Below are positions 1 to 8,000 of a DNA stretch of 64,000 bases, piece after piece; positions within the stretch are counted from its first letter, which is position 1; the number at the start of each line of letters is the position of its first letter. A program made the translations under genes and the position numbers. The stretch spans positions 496,001-560,000 of the forward strand of contig CAWFZT010000008.1 of assembly GCA_963820415.1 (NCBI GenBank), written 5' to 3'. Below the pieces are notes generated by a model, which did not search any database, was not told where the DNA came from, and saw only the letters and a list, made by a program, of their open reading frames with translations. This DNA comes from CAWFZT01 sp963820415 (GTDB lineage Bacteria; Chloroflexota; Anaerolineae; Anaerolineales; Anaerolineaceae).

Positions 1-513
1 CGCGCTGGCGCCCAGACTGGCCAGCTTGTCCACCCAGGCTTCCGCCGCGGCGGTCAGGGAGAAATTGACCACCAGCGGCAGCTCGCCTACGCCGGCGCGC
101 GCCAGTCTCAGCGCCTGTTCCGGCTCGGCCTGAGGAGCAATGCCCAACTCGATGGCTGAAACGGCTTCCAGGCCTTCCAGCAAGCGCACCATGCGCTCGA
201 TCTCCTGCGGGGTATCCCCGATGAGGTGCACCCACACCGCACCAGCCGCCCGCTGCCAGCGCCGTGCGCCTGCTAGCAGCCCCTTCAAACCCGGGTTGGG
301 CAGGCCGCTGTGCAGGAGAAAACCGCCCGGAAAGGGGATGACCACTCGTTCTTCGGCCGGCGTGCTGGGGAACAGGCTGACCGGGTTGGTGACAAATGCG
401 CCGGGTGGCTCGCTCCACGTCCATGATTCGGGCGGGGTGAAACCCAGGCTGCCAGCGGCGTTCAACCAGGGCGAGCGAAGGTCCAGCCCTTGCCGTGCAG
501 CGACCTCAGTCAT
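1..513 (-). CDS. pyrD: Dihydroorotate dehydrogenase, N-terminal part (cut by window edge)
   Basis: The reading frame starts with ATG at 513 and is still open at position 1, giving 171 residues. The start overlaps the stop of pyrK by an ATGA, as in a translationally coupled PyrD-PyrK operon. The N-terminal part fits the FMN-barrel dihydroorotate dehydrogenase family: an NAAGSLGF stretch near residue 18, a GAFVTNPVSL strand and HSGLPNPG, which corresponds to the usual N-S-x-G-L-x-N-x-G loop. The enzyme oxidises dihydroorotate to orotate in pyrimidine synthesis, and the type 1B form passes electrons to PyrK. The sequence is divergent and the catalytic Cys/Ser region lies outside the window, so activity cannot be judged. 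Family assignment rests on these motifs plus the pyrK neighbour. Confidence 0.75.
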   Translation of the reverse strand, partial: MTEVAARQGLDLRSPWLNAAGSLGFTPPESWTWSEPPGAFVTNPVSLFPSTPAEERVVIPFPGGFLLHSGLPNPGLKGLLAGARRWQRAAGAVWVHLIGDTPQEIERMVRLLEGLEAVSAIELGIAPQAEPEQALRLARAGVGELPLVVNFSLTAAAEAWVDKLASLGASA

Positions 514-1211
514 CTTACATCCAAAGAGTTGTAATCAAACACCGGGCCGTCCAGGCAAGCCAGGCGCCAGCCCCGGCGCGTGCGCACCGCGCACACCCCG
601 CAATCTGCCACGCCTCCGCAGGGCATGTCTGCTGCCACCAACACCTGGGTTGGGCACGGGCTGGGCTGCCCGGCCGGCAATTTTAACCGTTCTGATAAAC
701 CGGCCAGGCCGGGCAGGCTGGTTTCAATCGCCAAAAAATCCGCCCACCTCAAGGCCTCCGGCAGCAGGTCGAGCGGCAGGATTTCCACCGCCACCGGCAG
801 ATCAGCCGGGATGAAAGCGCAGTATAAAGTGACTTCAGCCTTCCGTGACAGGGCCTGACGCGCCAGCCCTTCCAGCCGGTAAGGATTGCCGTCCAGGGCA
901 GCCAGGGCTACTTTCTGGACGCCTGGCGGAAAGCGAAAGCCTTTGCCGCACGGCCCACGCAGGCGCAGGCGCGCCCCCACCCTCCAGGAGGCGGGCAGCG
1001 GCGGGGCAGCCAGCAAGCTGCCGCCAGTCGAAGAATAGGCATACAAGGCAGTCGGCAGGGCTTCTCCCGCGCCATCCAGCGCACTTGCAGCGGTAGTAAG
1101 CACATATTGACCTGGGGCAGGCTGGATGGGCGGTGAACAGGCAATCTTTGCGCCTGTCAGGCCGGTTGGGGAAAGCCACAATTCATTGATTTCGCCGTCT
1201 GCTCTGATCAT
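510..1211 (-). CDS. pyrK: Dihydroorotate dehydrogenase electron-transfer subunit PyrK
   Basis: The product is about 233 residues and is the flavin/iron-sulfur subunit that carries electrons from dihydroorotate dehydrogenase to NAD+. The C-terminal part has the PyrK [2Fe-2S] cysteine pattern, MPCGGVADCGVCAVRTR followed by RLACLDGPVF (C-x5-C-x2-C and a later C). An N-terminal APGQYVL segment matches the FAD-binding barrel. I chose the ATG at 1211 (MIRADGEINEL), which begins where family members begin; an in-frame ATG at 1244 and a TTG at 1250 are alternatives, and no start has a clear ribosome site. It overlaps pyrD downstream and diverges from the SPFH gene, leaving about 120 bp for both promoters. 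Confidence 0.8.
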   Translation of the reverse strand: MIRADGEINELWLSPTGLTGAKIACSPPIQPAPGQYVLTTAASALDGAGEALPTALYAYSSTGGSLLAAPPLPASWRVGARLRLRGPCGKGFRFPPGVQKVALAALDGNPYRLEGLARQALSRKAEVTLYCAFIPADLPVAVEILPLDLLPEALRWADFLAIETSLPGLAGLSERLKLPAGQPSPCPTQVLVAADMPCGGVADCGVCAVRTRRGWRLACLDGPVFDYNSLDVR

Positions 1212-1282
1212 GGTTGATCCATTTTGGGAGTTCACCCCGCCCATCCCCAAAGGACTTTGTGGATAAAGTGGAGATATACAGG

Positions 1283-1288
1283 TATAAT
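1283..1288 (+). promoter_or_regulatory. -10 box of the SPFH gene promoter
   Basis: A perfect TATAAT lies 46 bp before the ATG at 1334, in the gap between divergent genes. The -35 region about 17 bp upstream is poor. A purine-rich ribosome site (GAGGAG) follows at about 1322. Confidence 0.5.
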
Positions 1289-1333
1289 ACGTCTGATTGT
1301 ACCTGTAATCCTACACAAGCAAGAGGAGAAAAG

Positions 1334-2470
1334 ATGAATATTGCGACCCTTCTCACAGGCATCGCTACGGTGGCCTGGTTGGTCTTTGTTGGCGCGGTTG
1401 CCCTGGTGATCGTGCGCGCTACACGCAGCAAACCCATTCGGGGCGGCGGCCTGACCATTTTAGTCACGGCGGTCATCGCCGTTATATTAACCAGTTTGAG
1501 CTCAGGCGTGGTCTTTATCAACCCGCAGGAACGCGGTATGGTCCTCTCAGCGCTTACCTCAACTGGCTACCGCCAGGATACCCTCACCCCGGGCATCCAT
1601 TTTATTATTCCCGGCTTCGAACAGGTGATCCGCTACCCGATCTCACGCCAGACCTATACCATGTCCGCCTCGACGGGCGAAGGCCAGGTCACCGGAGATG
1701 ATTCGATCACGGCGCGGACCTCAGACGGGCAGGAAGTCTTTATTGACGCTTCGGTGATTTACACCATCGATCCCGCCCAGGTAGTCAAGGTGCACATCGA
1801 ATGGCAAAATCGCTACCAGGATGAGCTGGTCCGCCCGCAGTCGCGCGGCATTATCCGCGACATCGTCTCGCAGTACGGCGTGCAGGATGTGGTCAGTTCC
1901 AAACGTTTCGACATTGTCGATCAAATCCGAAAAGCGTTGGAAGCCAAGCTCTCAGACAACGGGTTGGTGCTGGTCGACTTCGTCCTGCGCAATATCACCT
2001 TCTCGCCGGAATACAGCGCCTCGATCGAACAGAAACAAATCGCTGAACAGCAGGCCCAGCAGGCCAAGTTAGTGGTCGAGTCAAAGAAACAGGAAGCCGA
2101 GCAGGCCCGCCAGACTGCCCAGGGCCAGGCGGACGCGGCGGTGATCGAGGCCAAGGGCGCCGCCGAGGCTCGCTTGATCAACGCCGACGCCGAAGCCAAA
2201 TCGCTCCTGCTTATTTCACAGGTGATCAAGGATAACCCCTCCTTATTGACTTACCAGTACATCACCAAACTCTCCCCCACCATCCAGACCATGCTGCTGC
2301 CCAGCAACTCGCCCTTCTTATTCCCTATCCCGAATATGAACGGCATTGCCGCCCAGCCAACCGACCAGTCGGCCGACCAGCCGACAGAGCAACCTACGCT
2401 TCCACCTACCCCTGCCCCAACGCAAGTAGTCCCGACTGAAGCCGTCCCAACGGCTACGCCGGCGCCGTAA
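1334..2470 (+). CDS. SPFH/prohibitin-family membrane protein
   Basis: The protein has 378 residues. Two hydrophobic segments occupy roughly residues 5-28 and 38-58. An SPFH (prohibitin/stomatin) domain follows, with NPQERGMV and GIHFIIPGFEQVIRYP, and then an Ala/Gln/Glu-rich coiled-coil region around residues 230-290. The last 40 residues are a low-complexity Pro/Thr/Gln tail, probably exposed and disordered. I took the ATG at 1334 because AGAGGAG sits just upstream and the membrane segment begins there; a longer in-frame start at 1214 has no ribosome site. SPFH proteins form oligomeric membrane scaffolds that organise lipids or proteases; the substrate here is unknown. The gene stands alone between pyrK and selD. 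Confidence 0.85.
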   Translation: MNIATLLTGIATVAWLVFVGAVALVIVRATRSKPIRGGGLTILVTAVIAVILTSLSSGVVFINPQERGMVLSALTSTGYRQDTLTPGIHFIIPGFEQVIRYPISRQTYTMSASTGEGQVTGDDSITARTSDGQEVFIDASVIYTIDPAQVVKVHIEWQNRYQDELVRPQSRGIIRDIVSQYGVQDVVSSKRFDIVDQIRKALEAKLSDNGLVLVDFVLRNITFSPEYSASIEQKQIAEQQAQQAKLVVESKKQEAEQARQTAQGQADAAVIEAKGAAEARLINADAEAKSLLLISQVIKDNPSLLTYQYITKLSPTIQTMLLPSNSPFLFPIPNMNGIAAQPTDQSADQPTEQPTLPPTPAPTQVVPTEAVPTATPAP

Positions 2471-2483
2471 ACAGGAAAATAAG

Positions 2484-2489
2484 TATAAT
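2484..2489 (+). promoter_or_regulatory. -10 box placed for a leaderless selD transcript
   Basis: TATAAT ends 7 bp before the selD ATG at 2497, so transcription would start at or next to the start codon. There is no Shine-Dalgarno sequence in between and no good -35. Co-transcription from the SPFH gene is the alternative. Confidence 0.4.
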
Positions 2490-2496
2490 TATTCCC

Positions 2497-3564
2497 ATGG
2501 CCGAATTAACTCTCTCCACCTCTGGCAAAAAAATCCGGCTGACCAGCCTGTCAAGCTGCGCCGGCTGAGCGTCCAAGCTAAGCGCGGAAACGCTGGCGCA
2601 GGTGCTGCGCCCCCTCGAAAACCTCTTCCAGGCCAGCGATTACCCCGACCTGCTGGTCGGATTTCAGGCCCCGGATGACGCGGCAGTCTGGCGGCTGGAC
2701 GACCAGCGCGCCATCGTCGTTACCACCGATTTCTTTACCCCGGTGGTAGACGAACCCTACGATTACGGGGCCATCGCCGCCGCCAACAGCCTGTCGGATA
2801 TCTACGCCATGGGCGGCAGCCCATTCCTGGCCCTGAACATCGCCGCCTTCCCGCCGGACCTGCCCACCGGGCTCCTCTCGGAGATCCTGCGCGGCGGGGC
2901 CGAAAAAGCCCGCCAGGCCGGCGTGGTAATCGCCGGCGGGCATACCGTGCAGGATAAGGAGCCCAAGTACGGGCTGGTTGCCATCGGCTTCGTCGACCCG
3001 CGCCGCATGCTGACCAAGGGCGGCGCCAGGCCCGGCGACCGGCTGGTGGTCACCAAGCCGCTCGGCTTTGGCGTAATCACCACCGCCCTCAAACAGCAGA
3101 AAGCCGCCGCCGAAGACGTAGCCGAAGTGGTCAACTGGATGACCCGCCTCAACCGCGCCGCCGGCCAGTTGGCCGTCGAGAGCGGGCTGGCTTCCGGTAC
3201 GGACGTGACTGGCTTCAGCCTGCTGGGCCACGGCTGGGAAATGACTCGCGCCAGCCAGGTAGGTTTCCGAGTGAGCTTCGACCAGGTGCCCTTCGTTTCC
3301 TGCGCATTTCGCTACGCCGAACAGTGGACCTTCCCGGGCGGCGCTTCGGATAACCGCAGCTATTTTGGAAAATTCGTGCGCTTTTCCGCAAAGCTAAGCG
3401 AAATGCAGCAAATGCTGCTTTTTGACCCTCAGACCAGCGGCGGACTGCTGCTGGCTGTGCCAGGTAATAAAATGGATGCCTTCCGCCAGCGCGCCGCCAG
3501 GCTTGAACAACCCATCTGGGAAATTGGCGAGGTAGTGGAGGGCGAAGGCATCGATGTGGTCTGA
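2497..3564 (+). CDS. selD: Selenophosphate synthetase, selenocysteine-containing (TGA at codon 24)
   Basis: SelD makes selenophosphate from selenide and ATP, the selenium donor for selenocysteine. Read through an in-frame TGA at 2566-2568, the gene gives 355 residues, the usual SelD length. The start reads SSCAGUASKL, aligning U24 and K27 with the catalytic Cys17 and Lys20 of the E. coli enzyme (GAGCGCK). Further on are PDDAAVW, the metal/ATP-binding Asp motif, then GGHTVQDKEPKYGL, TDVTGFSLLGHG and FDPQTSGGLL, all SelD signatures. Without read-through the frame would start only at about 2602 and lose the catalytic residue. A hairpin follows the TGA directly. The gene overlaps the next by 11 bp. 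Selenocysteine machinery (selA, selB, tRNA-Sec) must lie elsewhere in the genome. Confidence 0.88.
2569..2599 (+). promoter_or_regulatory. Candidate bacterial SECIS hairpin in selD
   Basis: Immediately after the TGA, GCGTCC (2569-2574) can pair with GGCGC (2595-2599) leaving a bulged U, and AGCG (2581-2584) pairs with CGCT (2591-2594) around the loop CGGAAA. The apical stem starts 12 nt after the TGA, the spacing expected for a SelB-binding SECIS element. The fold was made by eye and not scored. Confidence 0.6.
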
Positions 3565-4201
3565 GCTGAGCCTGCCGTGGCAAACCGCCCTGGAAGAAGC
3601 CTGGAGCGCCTCCTGCGCCGGCTGTGTGCCGGTCGGAGCAGTAGTAGTCAACGCCATAGGTGAGATTATCGCCCGCGGCCGTAACCACATCAATGACCAG
3701 GCCGCTTTACCTGGGCAGATCTGCCAGACGCAGCTTGCGCATGCTGAACTCAACGCCCTCCTGGCGGTTGAGTGCAATCATGGCGATCTTCACCAGTGTG
3801 CCATTTACTCGACGATGGAGCCCTGCCCGCTGTGTATGGGCGCCATCTATATGTCCGGAATTCGTCGCATCTATTATGCCTGCCGGGATACCTATGCTGG
3901 CAGCATCGATATGCTGGGAAGCACAGCCTATCTATCACGTAAGCCAGTAAAAGCTATTGGGCCGGAACAGAGCGACCTTGAAAATATCCTGGCCGCCATC
4001 CAGGCCGAGGATATCCTGGTAAAATTCCCCGGCCAACGCAGCGTCGTGCTGGAAGAATGGCGCCAGGTCTACCCGGCCGGCGTGGCGCTGGGTGAGCGCC
4101 TGGCCGCCAGCCGGGAATTATTAGCAATGCGCGCAATTTGTCTTCCGGTTTCAGAAGTGTTGGATTGGCTCGAAAGTCAGTTAAAAAATCTGGCTTCTTG
4201 A
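3554..4201 (+). CDS. Nucleoside/cytidine deaminase-family protein
   Basis: The 215-residue protein has the zinc-dependent deaminase signature: HAE at residues 63-65 (zinc ligand and proton-shuttle Glu) and PCPLC at 90-94 (the other two zinc ligands). It therefore probably deaminates a nucleobase, nucleoside or tRNA adenosine. It is longer than typical TadA (about 150-170 residues), with some 60 extra C-terminal residues of unknown role, and I cannot tell the substrate. The ATG at 3554 overlaps the end of selD by 11 bp, suggesting translational coupling. An 112-bp gap separates it from uvrC. Confidence 0.75.
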   Translation: MWSELSLPWQTALEEAWSASCAGCVPVGAVVVNAIGEIIARGRNHINDQAALPGQICQTQLAHAELNALLAVECNHGDLHQCAIYSTMEPCPLCMGAIYMSGIRRIYYACRDTYAGSIDMLGSTAYLSRKPVKAIGPEQSDLENILAAIQAEDILVKFPGQRSVVLEEWRQVYPAGVALGERLAASRELLAMRAICLPVSEVLDWLESQLKNLAS

Positions 4202-4300
4202 CAGTTTCAACACGAAAGTTCTGATGGTTGTGTGATCTCTCTGGGTTACAGCAGGCTTTTACAGCCTGTCGCAATAAATACAGCGCTTTCTAAACCGCTT

Positions 4301-4306
4301 TATAAT
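4301..4306 (+). promoter_or_regulatory. -10 box placed for a leaderless uvrC transcript
   Basis: TATAAT ends 7 bp before the uvrC ATG at 4314, and no ribosome site lies between them. The -35 region is not convincing. Confidence 0.4.
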
Positions 4307-4313
4307 TGAGTGT

Positions 4314-6176
4314 ATGGTTGCTCTATCCGAGCACATTCAAGGTATTCTCGATACACTTCCCGCCAAACCTGGCTGCTACATTATGAAGAACACCGGCGGC
4401 GATATTATCTACGTCGGCAAGGCCATTAGCCTGCGCAACCGCGTGCGTTCCTATTTCCACAGCAGCCCCGACATGGATCACAAGACGCGCCAGCTCGTGC
4501 GCCAGATTGTCGATATCGAATGGATCGTAGTCGGCTCGGAGCTGGAAGCGCTCATCCTCGAGATGAACCTGATCAAGAAGCACCGGCCGCGCTTCAATAT
4601 TCGCCTTAAAGACGACAAACGCTATCCTTACATCAAGGTGAGTTGGGCAGCCCCATTCCCCAAGGTAACCGTCACGCGCCAGATGGTGGACGACGGTTCG
4701 CGCTATTACGGGCCCTATACCAGCGTGTGGGCCGTCCACCAGACCCTGGACGTGCTGCGGCGTATCTTCCCTTACCTGACCTGTGACCGGGTCATCACCG
4801 GCCAGGACCCGCGGCCCTGCCTGTATTACGACATCAAGCTGTGCACCGGGCCATGCATCGGCGCCATCAACCAGCCAGATTACCGCCAGTTGATCGACGA
4901 CCTATCCCACTTCCTGGAGGGGCACACCGGGCCGATCGTCACCCGTCTGCAAACGGAAATGGACCAGGCGGCCGAAGGTCTGCGCTTCGAAAAGGCCGCC
5001 GCCCTGCGCGACCAGATCCAGGCCATCGACCGGGTGGTAGAAAAGCAAAAGGTCATTTCTTCCGAACAGATGGATTCGGACGTGATTGCCATGGCGCGCA
5101 GCGATGGCGAAGCCTGCGTGCAGATTTTCTTCATCCGGGCCGGTAAGATGATCGGGAGGGAATATTTCATCCTGGAAGGCACCGAAGAAGAGGCGGACAG
5201 CCAGGTAATTACGGAATTTATCAAGCAGTTTTATTCGGAAGCTGCCACGGTGCCGCCCAAGGTGCTGCTGCCCAATGAAATTGAGGAAGCCAATATCATC
5301 CGGCAGTGGCTGAAGACGCGCCGTTTTGGCCAAAAGGTGGAGCTGACAGTGCCGCACCGTGGTAAACCGCAGGAACTGGTGCAGATGGCGACCGAAAACG
5401 CCTCGGAAACCCTGCGCGCCCTGCGCACCCAGTGGCAGGCGGATACCAACAAGCAGACCGAGGCCCTGGCCGAGCTGCAGCAGGCTTTCCAGTTAGCCAG
5501 CCCGCCCAACCGCATCGAGTGCTACGATATTTCCAACACCCAAGGCGCCGCCTCGGTGGGCAGCATGGTCGTCTTCGAGCAGGGCGTACCTAATAAAAGC
5601 CAATACCGGCGCTTCAACATCCAATCCGTGGAAGGACCGGACGATTTCGCCAGCATGCAGGAAGTGCTCACACGCCGCTTCCGCCGCTGGAGAGCCGCCC
5701 AGGAGATGGATGCTCCCGGCAGCAAACCCGATCCATCCTTTGCCTTGCTGCCCGATCTGCTAATCGTGGACGGCGGCAAGGGCCAACTCAGCCGCGCTGT
5801 GATTGTCCTGGAAGAATTTGAATTAACCGCTAAAGTTCCGGTGGCCGGGCTGGCAAAACAGGAGGAAGAGCTTTTCCTTCCGGGGTATAATGAAGCTTTA
5901 GTGCTGCCGCGCCACTCGCAAGGGCTGTATTTGTTGCAACGCATTCGCGACGAAGCCCATCGCTTTGCCATCACCGCCCACCGCAAACAACGTACGAAAC
6001 AGGGGCTGACCTCTCGTCTCGAATCAATCCCAGGCATCGGCCCTGGCCGGCGCAAACTCCTACTCGAAAGGTTTGGCTCGATAGAACGCATCCAGCAGGC
6101 CAGCCTCGAAGAGCTGACGTCCTTAAAAGGTATCACAGCCGAACTGGCTCAAACCCTTAAAACTCAACTGGAGTGA
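4314..6176 (+). CDS. uvrC: Excinuclease ABC subunit C
   Basis: UvrC makes both incisions in nucleotide excision repair. The 620-residue protein has the full architecture: an N-terminal GIY-YIG nuclease (PGCYIMKN, IIYVGKAISLRNRV), a UVR motif near residues 205-235 (AEGLRFEKAAALRDQI), a C-terminal RNase H-like nuclease (ECYDISNTQG, LPDLLIVDGGKGQ) and a helix-hairpin-helix pair at the end (SIPGIGPGRRKLL, SLKGITAELAQTL). Length matches the family. The ATG at 4314 lies only 7 bp after a TATAAT. A response regulator begins 3 bp after the stop. Confidence 0.95.
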   Translation: MVALSEHIQGILDTLPAKPGCYIMKNTGGDIIYVGKAISLRNRVRSYFHSSPDMDHKTRQLVRQIVDIEWIVVGSELEALILEMNLIKKHRPRFNIRLKDDKRYPYIKVSWAAPFPKVTVTRQMVDDGSRYYGPYTSVWAVHQTLDVLRRIFPYLTCDRVITGQDPRPCLYYDIKLCTGPCIGAINQPDYRQLIDDLSHFLEGHTGPIVTRLQTEMDQAAEGLRFEKAAALRDQIQAIDRVVEKQKVISSEQMDSDVIAMARSDGEACVQIFFIRAGKMIGREYFILEGTEEEADSQVITEFIKQFYSEAATVPPKVLLPNEIEEANIIRQWLKTRRFGQKVELTVPHRGKPQELVQMATENASETLRALRTQWQADTNKQTEALAELQQAFQLASPPNRIECYDISNTQGAASVGSMVVFEQGVPNKSQYRRFNIQSVEGPDDFASMQEVLTRRFRRWRAAQEMDAPGSKPDPSFALLPDLLIVDGGKGQLSRAVIVLEEFELTAKVPVAGLAKQEEELFLPGYNEALVLPRHSQGLYLLQRIRDEAHRFAITAHRKQRTKQGLTSRLESIPGIGPGRRKLLLERFGSIERIQQASLEELTSLKGITAELAQTLKTQLE

Positions 6177-6179
6177 CCT

Positions 6180-6599
6180 ATGAAGAAAATAGTCTGGGTT
6201 GTGGATGATGACGCCGAGATAAGACATGCCATGCATCTGATGTTCCACCTTTTAGGTTACGACCTGCTTGAGTTCTCGGATGGTCGGGAAGCCACCCGCG
6301 CCCTTCTGAGGGGGCCTGCCCCGGACCTGCTTTTCCTGGATCTTAGCATGCCTGAGGTTTCCGGTCTGGAAATCCTGCAATTCATCCGCAGCCGGATTAC
6401 CTGGAAGAAGATGCCGATATTAATCATGTCATCGGACAGCGAGGATACCCGCGTCGAACAGACCATGCGCATGGGTGCGGACGGTTACGTATTCAAACCG
6501 GTCAACCTGGAAGAATTGGAAAGTGCCATCCGCACCGCCACCGCGAAACGCCGCCTGATATACGAAGGCAATACCGGCCCACTGGTACAAATACCTTAA
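6180..6599 (+). CDS. Single-domain response regulator (CheY-like)
   Basis: The 139-residue protein consists of one receiver domain. The acidic pocket D9-D11 (VVDDDAE), the phosphoacceptor D54 (LFLDLSMP), the conserved Ser at about 84 and K106 (FKPVN) are all visible, so it should be phosphorylated by a histidine kinase. There is no output domain; it would act by protein-protein contact. It starts 3 bp after uvrC, implying co-transcription, but no kinase is encoded in the window, so its partner is unknown. Confidence 0.9.
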   Translation: MKKIVWVVDDDAEIRHAMHLMFHLLGYDLLEFSDGREATRALLRGPAPDLLFLDLSMPEVSGLEILQFIRSRITWKKMPILIMSSDSEDTRVEQTMRMGADGYVFKPVNLEELESAIRTATAKRRLIYEGNTGPLVQIP

Positions 6600-6613
6600 A
6601 ACGAAAAATCACC

Positions 6614-6642
6614 TTTACTCTGGCAGGAGAGCATGATATAAT
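6614..6642 (+). promoter_or_regulatory. rplS promoter
   Basis: TTTACT (6614-6619) and TATAAT (6637-6642) are separated by 17 bp, a good sigma-70-type match. The rplS ATG follows at 6705, with AAGGAT upstream as a ribosome site. Confidence 0.65.
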
Positions 6643-6704
6643 CTGCAACCGCGTCTGTGAGCAATCATGTGTAGCGTAACCTTTTTAAGTAAGGATTAGT
6701 TAGA

Positions 6705-7052
6705 ATGACCGATCTTTTGAAAGCCATCGAAGCTCCGACCAACGCTAGCATTCCCGAGCTGCGCCCTGGTGATACAGTCAGCGTGCATGTAAAAATCAAA
6801 GAAGGCAACCGGGAACGCATTCAGGAATTTAGAGGCACCGTGCTGTTTGTGCATGAAAACGGCAATAATTCCACCTTCACCGTCCGCCGGATTGCCAGCA
6901 ACGGCGTGGGTGTGGAACGCACCTTCCTCCTGCGCTCCCCGCGCATCGACAAAGTGGTGGTAGACCGTCACAACGTAGTCCGGCGCGCCCGCCTGTATTA
7001 CCTGAGGGAACGCACGGGCAAGAGTGCACGCCTCAAGCAGAAATTTAACTAA
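6705..7052 (+). CDS. rplS: 50S ribosomal protein L19
   Basis: The 115-residue protein matches L19 along its length: RPGDTVSVHVKIKEGNRERI, FRGTVLFVHENG, a TFTVRRIASNGVGVERTF block and the basic C-terminus KVVVDRHNVVRRARLYYLR. L19 sits at the 30S-50S interface. In many bacteria rplS lies behind trmD; here it is a single gene with its own promoter upstream and a strong terminator downstream. Confidence 0.96.
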   Translation: MTDLLKAIEAPTNASIPELRPGDTVSVHVKIKEGNRERIQEFRGTVLFVHENGNNSTFTVRRIASNGVGVERTFLLRSPRIDKVVVDRHNVVRRARLYYLRERTGKSARLKQKFN

Positions 7053-7074
7053 ACCCTCTTTTTTGACCTTTTGT

Positions 7075-7107
7075 AGGGTGCAGCCTGCGCCGGGTTGCAC
7101 CCTTTTT
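7075..7107 (+). terminator. Intrinsic terminator of rplS
   Basis: GGGTGCA (7076-7082) pairs perfectly with TGCACCC (7096-7102), extended by an A-T pair, and is followed by five T (7103-7107). It lies 23 bp after the rplS stop. Confidence 0.85.
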
Positions 7108-7135
7108 CCTTAACCAGGAGCATCCGAGGTGCATT

Positions 7136-7864
7136 ATGTCCCTTGCATTGATTGGCATCACCTGCGGCATGAAAACCCAGGCAGGTAAAAGCGTAGTCGC
7201 CATCCCAGAGGCTTACATGCAGGCCGTGTTCAAAGCCGGCGGCCTGCCGGTGATCATTCCGGAAACCGTCTCCCCTGCTGAGTTTGATGGCCTGCGCCAG
7301 CGCCTGGATGGGCTGCTGCTCACCGGCGGGGCAGATGTCAACCCTCTCCGCTTCAACGGCAAACCTAATCCCAAGGTGTACGGGATCGACGAGCAGCGCG
7401 ACGAAGTGGAAATCAACCTGGCGCGCCTGGCAGCCAGCACCGGCTGGCCCTTCCTGGGCATCTGCCGCGGCATCCAGGTGATCAATGTGGCTCTGGGGGG
7501 CACGCTTTTCACCGATATCATGGACCAGATGCCGGGCGCCCTGAAGCACGACTATGACTCGATTACCGAGCGTGATTTTGAGGCCCACCCGGTGCAGCTT
7601 GAACCTGACAGCCTCCTGGCGCGCACGCTATTCAACGTAGGCGCACGCTCGGTCAGAGTCAACAGCCTGCACCACCAGGGCATCGAAAAAGTTGCCGCGG
7701 GCCTGCGCCCAACTGCCGCCGCTCCCGACCGCCTGGTGGAAGCGGTCGAGCTGCCCGGGCATCCCTTCGGATTGGGCGTACAGTGGCACCCGGAAGCCAT
7801 GCCCGATTCGCCGCAGATGCAGGCCCTTTTCCGCGCTTTCGTCGAAGCCACCCAGAAAGTGTGA
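7136..7864 (+). CDS. Gamma-glutamyl-gamma-aminobutyrate hydrolase family protein (peptidase C26)
   Basis: The 242-residue protein is a class I glutamine-amidotransferase-like hydrolase. Its triad is visible: C110 in LGICRGIQ, and H218 and E220 in VQWHPE. The N-terminal GITCGM, the oxyanion region LLTGGADVNP and SLHHQGI are typical of PuuD-like enzymes, which hydrolyse gamma-glutamyl amides. No polyamine-utilisation genes are nearby, so the substrate is uncertain. An AGGAG-like site precedes the ATG. The intergenic palindrome repeat begins just after the stop. Confidence 0.85.
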   Translation: MSLALIGITCGMKTQAGKSVVAIPEAYMQAVFKAGGLPVIIPETVSPAEFDGLRQRLDGLLLTGGADVNPLRFNGKPNPKVYGIDEQRDEVEINLARLAASTGWPFLGICRGIQVINVALGGTLFTDIMDQMPGALKHDYDSITERDFEAHPVQLEPDSLLARTLFNVGARSVRVNSLHHQGIEKVAAGLRPTAAAPDRLVEAVELPGHPFGLGVQWHPEAMPDSPQMQALFRAFVEATQKV

Positions 7865-7872
7865 ATAAAGTC

Positions 7873-7972
7873 TCATTGGGATTTACCGCGGAAGTTCCCC
7901 AGATTTTGGGGTATGAGCGTGCTACGCACGCTCATACCCCAAAATCTGGGAGTCCACCACAGTTATTCCCAG
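7873..7972. repeat. Nested palindrome repeat, copy A
   Basis: The centre is a perfect 25-bp inverted repeat (7898-7922 and 7926-7950) with a 3-nt loop. Outer arms starting TCATTGGGATTTACCG and ending TTATTCCCAG form a second, imperfect inverted repeat around it. It fills the gap between the C26 hydrolase and murI. No T-run follows, so it is not a standard terminator. The same pattern recurs at 19098, 32568, 43093, 60900 and 62281. Confidence 0.85.
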
Positions 7973-8000
7973 AGAACCTGAATAAATTCAAGGACCAGGT

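Noticed and set aside
2602..3564. selD starting at 2602 as a normal gene
   Set aside because: That start has no ribosome site and removes the catalytic region; read-through of the TGA restores a full, conserved N-terminus.
7898..7950. Palindrome copies read as intrinsic terminators
   Set aside because: The stems are strong, but none is followed by a T-run, and they also occur inside an operon and upstream of genes.
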